Shown: positions 8,135 through 14,816 of the stretch, one piece after another
Numbering within the stretch: position 1 is the first letter of the stretch
How the letters are laid out: each line of letters starts with the position of its first letter
DNA from: an uncultured Actinomycetes bacterium
GTDB lineage: Bacteria > Actinomycetota > Actinomycetes > Nanopelagicales > Nanopelagicaceae
Direction of reading: 5' to 3'
Assembly: GCA_937860175.1 (NCBI GenBank)
Contig: CALMBJ010000067.1
Location: forward strand, 1-23,545
DNA length: 23,545 nt
Made by a program: the position numbers and the translations under genes
The notes under the pieces: generated by a model
Seen by the model: the letters and a program-made list of their open reading frames with translations, nothing else
What the model was told of the DNA's origin: nothing
Databases searched by the model: none

Positions 8135-9469
8135 TTAGGGGCGGCTGGGAAAATCAATCTGAGCCACCGGCCATTTTGAAGTTTTGGCCGCCATAAGCAC
8201 CTCAGTAGTGACCAAATTGAGCTGTTGCTGAGCAAAAGCATCAAAGGAGTGGCCCCATGGGCAGCGGTTACTCATCGCACAAACCCAGCCATTTGTACCC
8301 ACATTCAAAACCGAAGCACCGCTAGGGGCGTTGTAATAAGTGGACATCGCAACATATCCCTTTTCTGTAGGGCTAATTGCAGAACGCGCAACGACTTGAA
8401 CCCCTGGGCCAATAGTTCCTAACGCGGTATCTGCTTCGTATCCATACAAACCTTTAATTACCGCATCTGGACCCAAGACAGAAAATGGCCAAACATTATT
8501 TGAAACGAGATCTTTTTTGATGGCAAGTGCAAAGTATTGAGAACCAAGAAGGGTTGATTCTGGTTGATTGATCTCTCTAAATGGTTTACGTCCTGAAATA
8601 TCTCGTCCATTAATTTCAGTAATTGCGTACGCGGTGTTTCCACCAAATACTAAAAGATGTTTTCCGTTAGCAACCGCTGCTTCGATGCGCTGGCGCATCT
8701 GAAGCGTCCAGTACTCGCTGTGACCGCCAACAATGATTCCTTTTGTTGCATCAAAAACTTCTGGGTTTCGATCAACTTCAAAATCAGTTGTGTAGTTGAT
8801 ATCTAGGCCAAGTTGTTCCATCAAGTTTACTAATGGCTGTTCCATGTATCTAAACTGGCCTGAACCATCGCCATCGTATGGACGGTTAAAGGTAACGCTC
8901 TTTGCCATAGTTTCACGTTTACCATCGGGGCCTTTGTACAAAGACCAGCCGCCCCATTGGTTGTAGCTTTGCCAGGTTAAGACCGATGAAATAAATGTCA
9001 GATCACTTTGCGAATCTCCATAAACTAAAAATGGCACAAAGGTTGCAGCTCTTAACCTGTTTGAGATTTTAATTAGATACTGACCGGGCGGAGTCTTTGC
9101 ATCGATAGCAATATGTTTTGGAGATTTTAAAGTTTTTACAAGGCGAGCGCCGGTGTTGTTGTAGTAACCCATTCGATAAACAGATGCGGTAAATTTCTTT
9201 GAACCAACTGTTGTGAGAGTTAACTTTTCTCCGCAGGTAGCACTGGCGGCACTTAAATACCCTTCAAGTCGCGGAATATCTTTGCGTCGCGAAAAGTCAG
9301 CGCTGAAACGCAGTGGAACTCCCTCGCTCCACTTTTTGTCGCCAGCTTTTTGATTCTCACGGGCAATCCACCCGGCTGATTGATCCCATCGGCACCCCGT
9401 GGCGGCGGCTGAAAGCGGCGTTAGTAGGCCAGCAATCATCACCAGCACCAGGAATTTACGCATTGGCAT
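8135..9469 (-). CDS. Secreted N,N-dimethylformamidase large-subunit-like protein
   Basis: Exported protein of 444 residues whose core resembles the domain shared with the large subunit of N,N-dimethylformamidase. Recognisable segments are FISSVLTWQSYNQWGGWSLY (about 156-175), VTFNRPYDGDG, LDINYTTDFEVDRNPEVF, GGHSEYWTLQMRQRIEAA and HLLVFGGNTAYAI. Actual amidase activity and substrate are unknown; many such proteins are uncharacterised. A signal peptide spans about residues 3-22. Two ATGs are possible, 9469 and 9463. The one at 9463 (MRKFLVLV) is favoured because TAGGGT on the minus strand (9470-9475) is exactly 6 nt from it. Its neighbour downstream is the TPR gene, 24 bp away. The gene is divergent from the metal ECF operon. 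Confidence 0.75.
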   Translation of the reverse strand: MPMRKFLVLVMIAGLLTPLSAAATGCRWDQSAGWIARENQKAGDKKWSEGVPLRFSADFSRRKDIPRLEGYLSAASATCGEKLTLTTVGSKKFTASVYRMGYYNNTGARLVKTLKSPKHIAIDAKTPPGQYLIKISNRLRAATFVPFLVYGDSQSDLTFISSVLTWQSYNQWGGWSLYKGPDGKRETMAKSVTFNRPYDGDGSGQFRYMEQPLVNLMEQLGLDINYTTDFEVDRNPEVFDATKGIIVGGHSEYWTLQMRQRIEAAVANGKHLLVFGGNTAYAITEINGRDISGRKPFREINQPESTLLGSQYFALAIKKDLVSNNVWPFSVLGPDAVIKGLYGYEADTALGTIGPGVQVVARSAISPTEKGYVAMSTYYNAPSGASVLNVGTNGWVCAMSNRCPWGHSFDAFAQQQLNLVTTEVLMAAKTSKWPVAQIDFPSRP

Positions 9470-9475
9470 ACCCTA
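9470..9475 (-). promoter_or_regulatory. -10 element deciding the start of the DMFase-like gene
   Basis: The minus-strand hexamer TAGGGT is followed by ATGCCA and then ATG at 9463. If transcription starts on a leaderless start codon, residue 1 is the Met of MRKFLV, not MPMRKF. A possible -35 CTTTCA lies at 9493-9498 with a 17-bp spacer. Confidence 0.4.
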
Positions 9476-9504
9476 GGCCACGCTCACCTGCCTGAAAGTC
9501 GCAG

Positions 9505-9521
9505 ATGCAAATCATTTGCAT
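9505..9521. promoter_or_regulatory. Perfect 17-bp palindromic operator, Nur-box-like
   Basis: ATGCAAATCATTTGCAT: two perfect 8-bp arms about a central C. It exactly fills the 17 bp upstream of the -10 of the metal-transport operon, so a bound repressor would block polymerase. The core TGCAA-N5-TTGCA matches the box I recall for the nickel-responsive Fur-family regulator Nur of Streptomyces. Regulator identity is inference from memory of that motif. Confidence 0.6.
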
Positions 9522-9527
9522 TAACCT
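9522..9527 (+). promoter_or_regulatory. -10 element of the cbiMNQO operon
   Basis: TAACCT lies directly after the palindrome and 6 nt before the ATG at 9534, indicating a leaderless transcript. With only 64 bp to the divergent gene there is no space for a cobalamin riboswitch, so control is most likely by a DNA-binding repressor at the palindrome. Confidence 0.5.
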
Positions 9528-9533
9528 TCTCTC

Positions 9534-10208
9534 ATGCATATTCCTGATGGATTTATTGATATCCCTACCTCAACCGCCTTTGCCGCTCTCGCCGCTGTCG
9601 GAGTTGGGGCAAGTCTCAAAGGAGCAGCTAAATCTCTTGATGAGAAGACCGCGCCCCTTGCAGGGCTAACCGCAACATTTATCTTCGCGGTGCAGATGCT
9701 TAACTTTCCTGTAGCCGCTGGAACAAGTGGCCACCTCTTTGGTGGTGTTCTCGCCGCGGTCTTAGTGGGGCCCTATGTAGCCACCCTTGCGCTGACCGTT
9801 GTGTTGTTGTTGCAAGCCCTGCTCTTTGCAGATGGTGGATTAACTGCAGCAGGTTTAAATGTCTTTAACCTCTCCATTATTGGTGTGTGGGTTGGATACG
9901 GCGTATTTGTTTTAGTAAAGAAGTTGCTACCAAAAAATAAATCTTCGATCACAACAGCAGCGGCTGTGGCAGCATTTATATCTGTTCCAGCTGCGGTTCT
10001 TGGCTTTGTATTTCAATACGCAATCGGTGCAACCGCAACAATTTCGGTTGCTGCAGTATTTACCGGAATGATGAGCGCGCATGTTGTTATTGGAATCGGC
10101 GAGGCCATCATTACAGCGCTATCAGTAACTGCAGTCTTAGCCAGCCGTCCTGATCTGGTGTACGGATATCGCGGCGCGAAACAACAACTAGAGATTCGAA
10201 AGGCGTAA
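9534..10208 (+). CDS. cbiM: ECF transporter substrate-binding membrane component CbiM/NikM
   Basis: Membrane S-component that selects Ni2+ or Co2+ for an energy-coupling-factor importer. The 224-residue protein begins MHIPDGFID, the family's metal-binding N-terminus in which the free amine and His2 bind metal, and carries His67 in GTSGHLFGG, the further ligand known from NikM structures. Six to seven hydrophobic segments follow. The start is firm because the mature N-terminus must be Met-His and the leaderless promoter points to the same ATG. The next gene starts 1 nt after the stop. Metal choice between Ni and Co is not readable from these ligands; the upstream Nur-like box favours Ni. Confidence 0.92.
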   Translation: MHIPDGFIDIPTSTAFAALAAVGVGASLKGAAKSLDEKTAPLAGLTATFIFAVQMLNFPVAAGTSGHLFGGVLAAVLVGPYVATLALTVVLLLQALLFADGGLTAAGLNVFNLSIIGVWVGYGVFVLVKKLLPKNKSSITTAAAVAAFISVPAAVLGFVFQYAIGATATISVAAVFTGMMSAHVVIGIGEAIITALSVTAVLASRPDLVYGYRGAKQQLEIRKA

Positions 10209-10209
10209 C

Positions 10210-10509
10210 ATGAAAAATCCATTAGTCGTTGCTGGCCTTGTATTGTCACTTTTCCTTGCAGCTGGGGTTTCTTTCTACGCATCATCACACCCCGATGGCT
10301 TTGAAAAAGCTGCCGGCGAAATCGGTTTCTTAGATAAAGCAGAAGAAAGTCCGCTAAAAGATAGCCCACTAGCTGAATATGGTGTTGCGGGCGTCGAGAA
10401 TGAGCGTCTGTCTGGCGCACTTGCCGGTGTCATTGGCGTGACAACAACAGCTGCAGTCTCATTTGTCATCTTTTATGGCATGCGTAGATTTGGAAAGAGT
10501 AAGTCGTAA
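10210..10509 (+). CDS. cbiN: CbiN-like PDGLE-domain accessory membrane protein
   Basis: Small membrane subunit needed together with CbiM for metal uptake. The 99-residue protein has two transmembrane segments (about 5-24 and 68-90) flanking an extracytoplasmic loop with SSHPDGFEKAAGEIGF, the PDGLE-type motif at 28-32, and PLAEYGV. It follows cbiM by 1 nt. Its stop TAA at 10507-10509 overlaps GTA at 10506-10508, the place where the cbiQ reading frame should begin. The shared bases GTAA look like a damaged GTGA coupling site. Confidence 0.88.
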   Translation: MKNPLVVAGLVLSLFLAAGVSFYASSHPDGFEKAAGEIGFLDKAEESPLKDSPLAEYGVAGVENERLSGALAGVIGVTTTAAVSFVIFYGMRRFGKSKS

Positions 10510-10523
10510 AGACAGAGGTAGAG

Positions 10524-10554
10524 CACCAACATCATCATGGACATGATGTTGGTG
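10524..10554 (+). other. Perfect 12-bp stem, 7-nt loop hairpin at the cbiN/cbiQ junction
   Basis: CACCAACATCAT (10524-10535) pairs perfectly with ATGATGTTGGTG (10543-10554) around CATGGAC. It begins 14 nt after the cbiN stop and lies in the expected first codons of cbiQ, encoding the His-rich tail. No T-run follows, so it is not a standard intrinsic terminator. It could limit translation of cbiQ or protect the upstream mRNA; function is inference. Confidence 0.6.
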
Positions 10555-10613
10555 AGCGCCTATACCTTCATCGCCATTCGATAGTTCATCGCCTGCCATC
10601 ACATGTAAAGATC

Positions 10614-11300
10614 ATGGCGGTGCTGGCCTTCATCATCGTCTCAGTCTCAACTCCGATTACCCAATGGCAGGCATTTATCGCCTACTTTTTGGCGATTTTC
10701 ATCGTTTCTTTGATTGCAAAGATTCCGACACCGACTTTGCTTGTGCGGTCGCTGATTGAGATTCCATTTATCTTCTTTGCAATTCTGATGCCTTTTTTTG
10801 GAACAGGTGAGCGATTTGAAATAGGCCCGCTTAATCTTTACCGCGAGAGCCTTTTGGCAGCGGCAGGAATTGTTCTTAAGGGAACCTTAGGTGTTCTAAG
10901 CGCCGTGGTGCTTTCAACAACGACAACGGCACGCGAACTTTTGCGCGGACTTGAAAAGCTTCGCCTGCCTAAGTTGATGGTGCAGATCGCTACCTTCATG
11001 TTGCGCTATGTAAATGTCATCAGCGATGAGATGAATAGAATGAAAATTGCGAGAGAGTCACGTGGCTTTATTGCTACGGGCTTAAAGGATTGGAAGGTGT
11101 TAGCTACCGCCGCTTCTGCTCTCTTTATTCGCTCATATGAACGTGGTGAACGTGTTCATCTTGCAATGCTCTCTCGTGGATATACCGGTAATTTGCCGGA
11201 GGATTACACCAAGGCGGCACCTTTGAAGGCGTGGCTGCAAGGAATGGCGCTTCCGCTCTTTGCACTTTCTATACTTATCTCTACAACTGTGATCGGATAA
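10614..11300 (+). CDS. cbiQ: ECF transporter T component CbiQ
   Basis: Membrane coupling subunit that links the CbiM/N metal-binding part to the ATPase. From the first ATG the protein has 228 residues, with hydrophobic segments near 1-35, 48-62, 82-103 and 205-226 and the two coupling-helix motifs ARESRG (146-151) and SRG (187-189) that touch CbiO. The true N-terminus is probably longer: the open frame runs back to 10503 and encodes VEHQHHHGHDVGERLYLH then RHSIVHRLPSHVKI, which looks like the conserved pre-TM1 region of actinobacterial CbiQ. No ATG, GTG or TTG exists there; the best position is GTA at 10506, where GTG would give a classic GTGA overlap with cbiN. The His-rich tail may bind metal. 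Confidence 0.85.
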   Translation: MAVLAFIIVSVSTPITQWQAFIAYFLAIFIVSLIAKIPTPTLLVRSLIEIPFIFFAILMPFFGTGERFEIGPLNLYRESLLAAAGIVLKGTLGVLSAVVLSTTTTARELLRGLEKLRLPKLMVQIATFMLRYVNVISDEMNRMKIARESRGFIATGLKDWKVLATAASALFIRSYERGERVHLAMLSRGYTGNLPEDYTKAAPLKAWLQGMALPLFALSILISTTVIG

Positions 11301-12050
11301 ATGATGACCAATGCTCCAAGCCTTTTGATTCAAGAGTTGGCATTTGCCTATCCTGATGGCAATCAAGCCCTCTTTGGCGTAAACCTTCGGGTTGAACGTG
11401 GAGAACGTGTAGCGCTGCTGGGTCCTAACGGTGCAGGAAAAACCACATTGGTTATGCATATGAATGGAATTCATCCTGCAGAACATGGCAGCGTCAGCGT
11501 TGCTGGCGAGGTAATCGATACCCAAGATAAAGAACTCTTGCGCAGAATTCGCGGCAAGGTGGGTGTTGTATTTCAAGATCCTGATGATCAATTGTTTATG
11601 CCAACAGTTGGTGAAGATATTGCATTTGGGCCTTACAACATGGGTCTTCGCGGCGCCGAACTTGATGCAGCTGTAGATGAGGCGTTGGCGCTAGTTCATA
11701 TGTCTGAGTACAAAGATCGCCCGCCACACCACCTTTCCTTTGGACAACGTCGACGTGTAGCTGTTGCAACGGTGCTTGCGATGAAGCCTGAAATCCTTGT
11801 TTTAGATGAGCCTTCATCAAACCTGGATCCTGCGAGCCGTCGCGAATTAGCCGATATTTTGCGCTCATTGGACATCACGATGGTGATGGTTACCCATGAT
11901 CTTCCATATGCCTATGAACTATGTGCTCGCTCAGTAATTTTGAAGGGTGGAGTCATCGTTGCCGATGGTTCTACGCATGCAATTCTGACTGATTCAGCGT
12001 TACTGGAAGCTAATCGTCTTGAATTGCCGGTTGGTTTTTCCATTCAATAA
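11301..12050 (+). CDS. cbiO: ECF transporter ATP-binding protein CbiO
   Basis: Cytosolic ATPase driving the metal ECF importer. The 249-residue protein has Walker A GPNGAGKTT (41-49), Q-loop FQDPDDQLF (Gln92), signature LSFGQ (145-149), Walker B ILVLDEP (165-171) and H-loop His199 in VTHD. FQDPDDQLF followed by PTVGEDIAFGP is characteristic of ECF ATPases. The ATG follows the cbiQ stop with no gap; a second ATG at 11304 is equally usable. A single ATPase gene means a CbiO homodimer, as in Cbi/Nik-type dedicated ECF systems. Last gene of the operon; no strong terminator follows. Confidence 0.94.
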   Translation: MMTNAPSLLIQELAFAYPDGNQALFGVNLRVERGERVALLGPNGAGKTTLVMHMNGIHPAEHGSVSVAGEVIDTQDKELLRRIRGKVGVVFQDPDDQLFMPTVGEDIAFGPYNMGLRGAELDAAVDEALALVHMSEYKDRPPHHLSFGQRRRVAVATVLAMKPEILVLDEPSSNLDPASRRELADILRSLDITMVMVTHDLPYAYELCARSVILKGGVIVADGSTHAILTDSALLEANRLELPVGFSIQ

Positions 12051-12101
12051 TCCACGGTAGAATTAACCCGTTGGTGCGACCGCATCAATGCACTTCCCCC
12101 A

Positions 12102-12121
12102 AGTGCTGCACATGCAGCACT
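12102..12121 (+). other. 9-bp perfect inverted repeat in helicase leader
   Basis: AGTGCTGCACATGCAGCACT: nine paired bases each side of CA. The two-base centre makes it either a DNA operator dyad or an RNA stem with a slightly opened loop. AAGTG at 12101-12105 can instead pair with CACTT at 12091-12095, so two alternative folds are possible. Only a short T-rich stretch follows (TCTTATTTTC, 12131-12140), so terminator function is weakly supported. Confidence 0.5.
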
Positions 12122-12170
12122 ACATGCGAGTCTTATTTTCGCCCTAGCCGCCAAATGTGCGAGCTATACC

Positions 12171-12191
12171 CGAGACGCGCTTGTCGTCTCG
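12171..12191 (+). other. 7-bp stem hairpin just upstream of helicase start
   Basis: CGAGACG (12171-12177) and CGTCTCG (12185-12191) form a perfect GC-rich stem with a 7-nt loop, ending 16 nt before the preferred ATG at 12208. It occupies the place where a ribosome would load, and no Shine-Dalgarno is visible between it and the ATG. It overlaps the extra 17 codons of the longer ORF starting at 12157, supporting the view that this part is leader rather than protein. Confidence 0.45.
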
Positions 12192-12207
12192 ATTGGTATG
12201 CATTTCT

Positions 12208-14322
12208 ATGTCTCTACAACCACGTATTAGCGCGCCCGGAAAAGCTCGTCGCGCAGCATCAGCAGGAAAGCCAAAGCGCACAAAGAAAGCTGCAGAGTTT
12301 AAAGAAGCAGCTCCAAAGGCGCGTCACACAACTGCACAAAAGGCAGCACGTAAAGGTGCAGCAGCAAAGCCTGTAACAGGCAAGCCTTCAACTCGTCGTT
12401 ATTCAGATGTTGATACATCTGCTGTTTCAAAGAAGGAAGTTCGCTTGGTAGAGCGTTCAAAGTTGCGTGCAAAGCGTTACCAAGAACAAACCGCTTCTAA
12501 GCCACGTCCGACAGAGGCTCCTGAAGAGCGCAAGGCACGTATTGAAAATTCACGACGTCCAGATTCTCGTGCAAAGAAGTTTGTTAAGGAGCGCGAGGTT
12601 CGCGAATCTGCACCACGTGCAGAGCGCACTGAACGCCCAGCTTTTAAGCGTGATGATTCACGTCCAGAGTTTAAGAAGACATACAAGAAGGCAGAGCGTC
12701 CAGAACGTCCAGCTTTCAAGAAAGAGTCTGACACTCGTCCAACAACACGTCGCGATGCTGCGAAGGCGAAGATTGCACGCACCGATGATGGTCGTCCAAA
12801 CTTTGATCCACGTAAGCGCGAAAAGTTTGATCCAACCCGTCCAAAGAAGAGCAGCGTTGCACCAGATACACGTGCAGCTAACTTCCGCGCAGAGCGTCCA
12901 GTTCGCGATCGCCGCAATGATTCACCAGCTTATGCTCGTGATGATTTCAAGAAGCAAGCAAAGACGCATTCAAATGCTGCCGTCGATTTCGGTGCAGATG
13001 ACAACTACATTTCAGCTAACCTTGCAGATGCAAACCTTGTTGATGCAACTCCCCTAACTGAGATCACAACAACATTTGCTGATCTCGGTATTGCAGCGCC
13101 GCTCGTAAACGCGCTAAGCAAGCAGGGAATCATGAATCCATTCCCAATCCAGATTGCAACACTTCCAGATGCTCTTGCAGGTCATGACATCTTGGGTCGT
13201 GGACAAACTGGTTCAGGAAAGACACTTGCATTTGGTTTGGCACTTCTTAACAATCTAAATGGCAAGGTTGCAAAGCCTCATAAGCCATTGGCACTTGTTT
13301 TGACTCCAACCCGTGAACTTGCGCAGCAGATTGATGAAGTTTTGATGCCTCTTGCACGTTCAATTGGTCACGAATCAGTTGTTGTTGCTGGTGGAATGTC
13401 GTACTCAAAGCAGATCACTGCAATGCGTCGCGGAACAGCAATCTTGGTTGCAACACCTGGTCGTTTGATCGACCTACTTAACAAGGGTGAGGTCCAACTA
13501 GATCAGCTACAAATTACCGTTCTTGATGAAGCAGATCAGATGGCAGATATGGGCTTCTTGCCTGTTGTTAAGGAAATTCTTGATCAGGCCAAGCTTGATG
13601 GTCAGCGTCTGCTGTTCTCTGCAACGCTAGATCGTGGTGTTGACTCATTGGTTCGTCAGTACTTGAAGAACCCTAAGACTCACTCACTTCAAAACGATCG
13701 TGCATCTGTTTCAACAATGGAGCACTACGTATTGGTTATGAACCCATCTGACAAGGATGACATTACCAACCAGGTTGCAGCTCGTAACGGTAAGACAATC
13801 TTGTTCGTAAAGACTCAGCGCGGTGCAGATCGTTTAGCTGACAAGCTTGCTCATGCAGGTGTTCCAGTTGGTGCGCTGCACGGTGGTAAGTCACAGGCTG
13901 TTCGTACACGCACATTGGCGCTCTTTAAGGAGACTCCAAACGCTGCGCTAGTTGCAACAGATGTCGCTGCCCGCGGAATTCACGTTGATGGAATCTCACT
14001 TGTTGTGCATGTTGATGCGCCAACAGATCACAAGGATTACCTACACCGTGCAGGTCGTACAGCGCGTGCGGGTGAGGCGGGAACAGTTGTAACACTTGCA
14101 ACTACTCGTCAGCAGAAGTCGATCGGTGGTCTTACACAGCGTGCAGGAGTAACCCCTAAGTTTGTTGGAGTTACACCGCTGAGCACAGAGCTAATGAAGA
14201 TCACGGGTGCACAGGAGCCATCAGGCATTCCTTATGTTGTGCCTATCGTCGAAAAGTCAGTACGTAGCGGCGGAAAGCGTCCACGTCCTAACTCAAGTCA
14301 ACGTCGTCGTCGCCCTCGTTAA
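12208..14322 (+). CDS. DEAD-box ATP-dependent RNA helicase with long basic N-terminal extension
   Basis: ATP-driven RNA helicase, likely acting in ribosome assembly, RNA decay or cold adaptation. From ATG at 12208 it has 704 residues. The helicase core begins near residue 285: FADLG and PFPIQ (Q-motif), GQTGSGKT (332-339), PTRELAQQ, TPGRLIDLL, DEAD (440-443), SAT, then VATDVAARGIHVDG and HRAGRTARAG (from 613). The first about 280 residues are disordered, rich in Lys, Arg, Ala and Pro, with repeated ERPAFK units at about 142 and 166, a probable RNA-binding tail. The C-terminus ends in basic residues. The longer start at 12157 adds 17 codons over a hairpin and is less likely. Confidence 0.92.
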   Translation: MSLQPRISAPGKARRAASAGKPKRTKKAAEFKEAAPKARHTTAQKAARKGAAAKPVTGKPSTRRYSDVDTSAVSKKEVRLVERSKLRAKRYQEQTASKPRPTEAPEERKARIENSRRPDSRAKKFVKEREVRESAPRAERTERPAFKRDDSRPEFKKTYKKAERPERPAFKKESDTRPTTRRDAAKAKIARTDDGRPNFDPRKREKFDPTRPKKSSVAPDTRAANFRAERPVRDRRNDSPAYARDDFKKQAKTHSNAAVDFGADDNYISANLADANLVDATPLTEITTTFADLGIAAPLVNALSKQGIMNPFPIQIATLPDALAGHDILGRGQTGSGKTLAFGLALLNNLNGKVAKPHKPLALVLTPTRELAQQIDEVLMPLARSIGHESVVVAGGMSYSKQITAMRRGTAILVATPGRLIDLLNKGEVQLDQLQITVLDEADQMADMGFLPVVKEILDQAKLDGQRLLFSATLDRGVDSLVRQYLKNPKTHSLQNDRASVSTMEHYVLVMNPSDKDDITNQVAARNGKTILFVKTQRGADRLADKLAHAGVPVGALHGGKSQAVRTRTLALFKETPNAALVATDVAARGIHVDGISLVVHVDAPTDHKDYLHRAGRTARAGEAGTVVTLATTRQQKSIGGLTQRAGVTPKFVGVTPLSTELMKITGAQEPSGIPYVVPIVEKSVRSGGKRPRPNSSQRRRRPR

Positions 14323-14351
14323 AACACTCTTTAGTTGATAGGTTTCGCGTT

Positions 14352-14816
14352 ATGACTAACGCGAATCCATTTGCCCAACGAAGCACCCTTGAATATGAGC
14401 TGCCTCCATTTGCTCAGATCACAGAGGAGCACTACCTGCCCGCCTTTTACGAAGGCTGTGCAGAGCAGTTAGCTGAAGTTCAGGCGATTCTTGATACCCC
14501 AGGTGCAGCAACATTTGAAAACACAATCGTTGCTCTGGAAAAGAGCGGACAGTACTTAGGGCGCATGTTGCGCGTTTTCTATAACAAATCTTCAAGTGAT
14601 ACTAATGACGCACTTGATGCGATTGATCAAGAGATCGCACCAAAGCTTGCTGCACATCAAGATGCAATCGCCTTGAATCCTGTGCTCTTTAAGCGCATTA
14701 AGGATCTCTACGATGCTCGTGAATCTTTGGGACTAAACAGTGAAGATGCTTGGTTGCTTGAGCGTTACTACAAGGACTTGATTCATAAAGGTGCTCACTT
14801 AACTGAGAGCCAGTGA
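14352..14816 (+). pseudogene. M3 oligopeptidase, N-terminal part before in-frame TGA
   Basis: First 154 codons of an M3-family zinc metallopeptidase (peptidyl-dipeptidase Dcp/oligopeptidase A type). The helical N-domain is recognisable from YELPPFAQITEEHYLPAF, FENTIVALEKSG and AWLLERYYKDLIHKGAHL. A TGA at 14814-14816 interrupts the frame, which then continues unchanged as SRLKELNEELSSLQTQFSKN, matching what the family has next. The stop probably replaced an Arg codon (CGA to TGA). A TAGGTT hexamer 7 nt before ATG suggests a leaderless start. If the stop is real this product lacks the active site and is non-functional alone. Confidence 0.75.

Larger units (their letters stand above)
12058..12207 (+). 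promoter_or_regulatory. Structured leader region of the DEAD-box helicase gene
   Basis: The 157-bp gap after cbiO is long for this compact window and full of dyads. A possible -10 TAGAAT lies at 12058-12063. It is followed by CACTT/AAGTG (12091-12105), which competes with the perfect 9-bp stem at 12102-12121, and by CGAGACG/CGTCTCG (12171-12191) just before the start codon. This suggests a 5' UTR whose folding affects helicase translation, as seen for cold-shock mRNAs. Alternatively the first stem could end cbiO transcription. Confidence 0.4.

Noticed and set aside
9470..9533. Cobalamin riboswitch upstream of cbiM
   Set aside because: Only 64 bp separate the divergent start codons and the transcript appears leaderless; a B12 riboswitch needs about 200 nt.
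10013..10420. 135-codon antisense frame across cbiM/cbiN
   Set aside because: Lies opposite two well-supported genes, has no ribosome site and no recognisable protein features.
12157..12207. Longer start for the DEAD-box helicase
   Set aside because: The 17 extra codons cross a GC-rich hairpin and their composition differs from the Lys/Ala-rich tail; ATG at 12208 is more natural.
12467..13057. 196-codon open frame inside the helicase N-terminal region
   Set aside because: It is a shifted-frame shadow of the repetitive Lys/Arg/Ala codons, giving a Gln/His/Leu-rich product without family or ribosome site.
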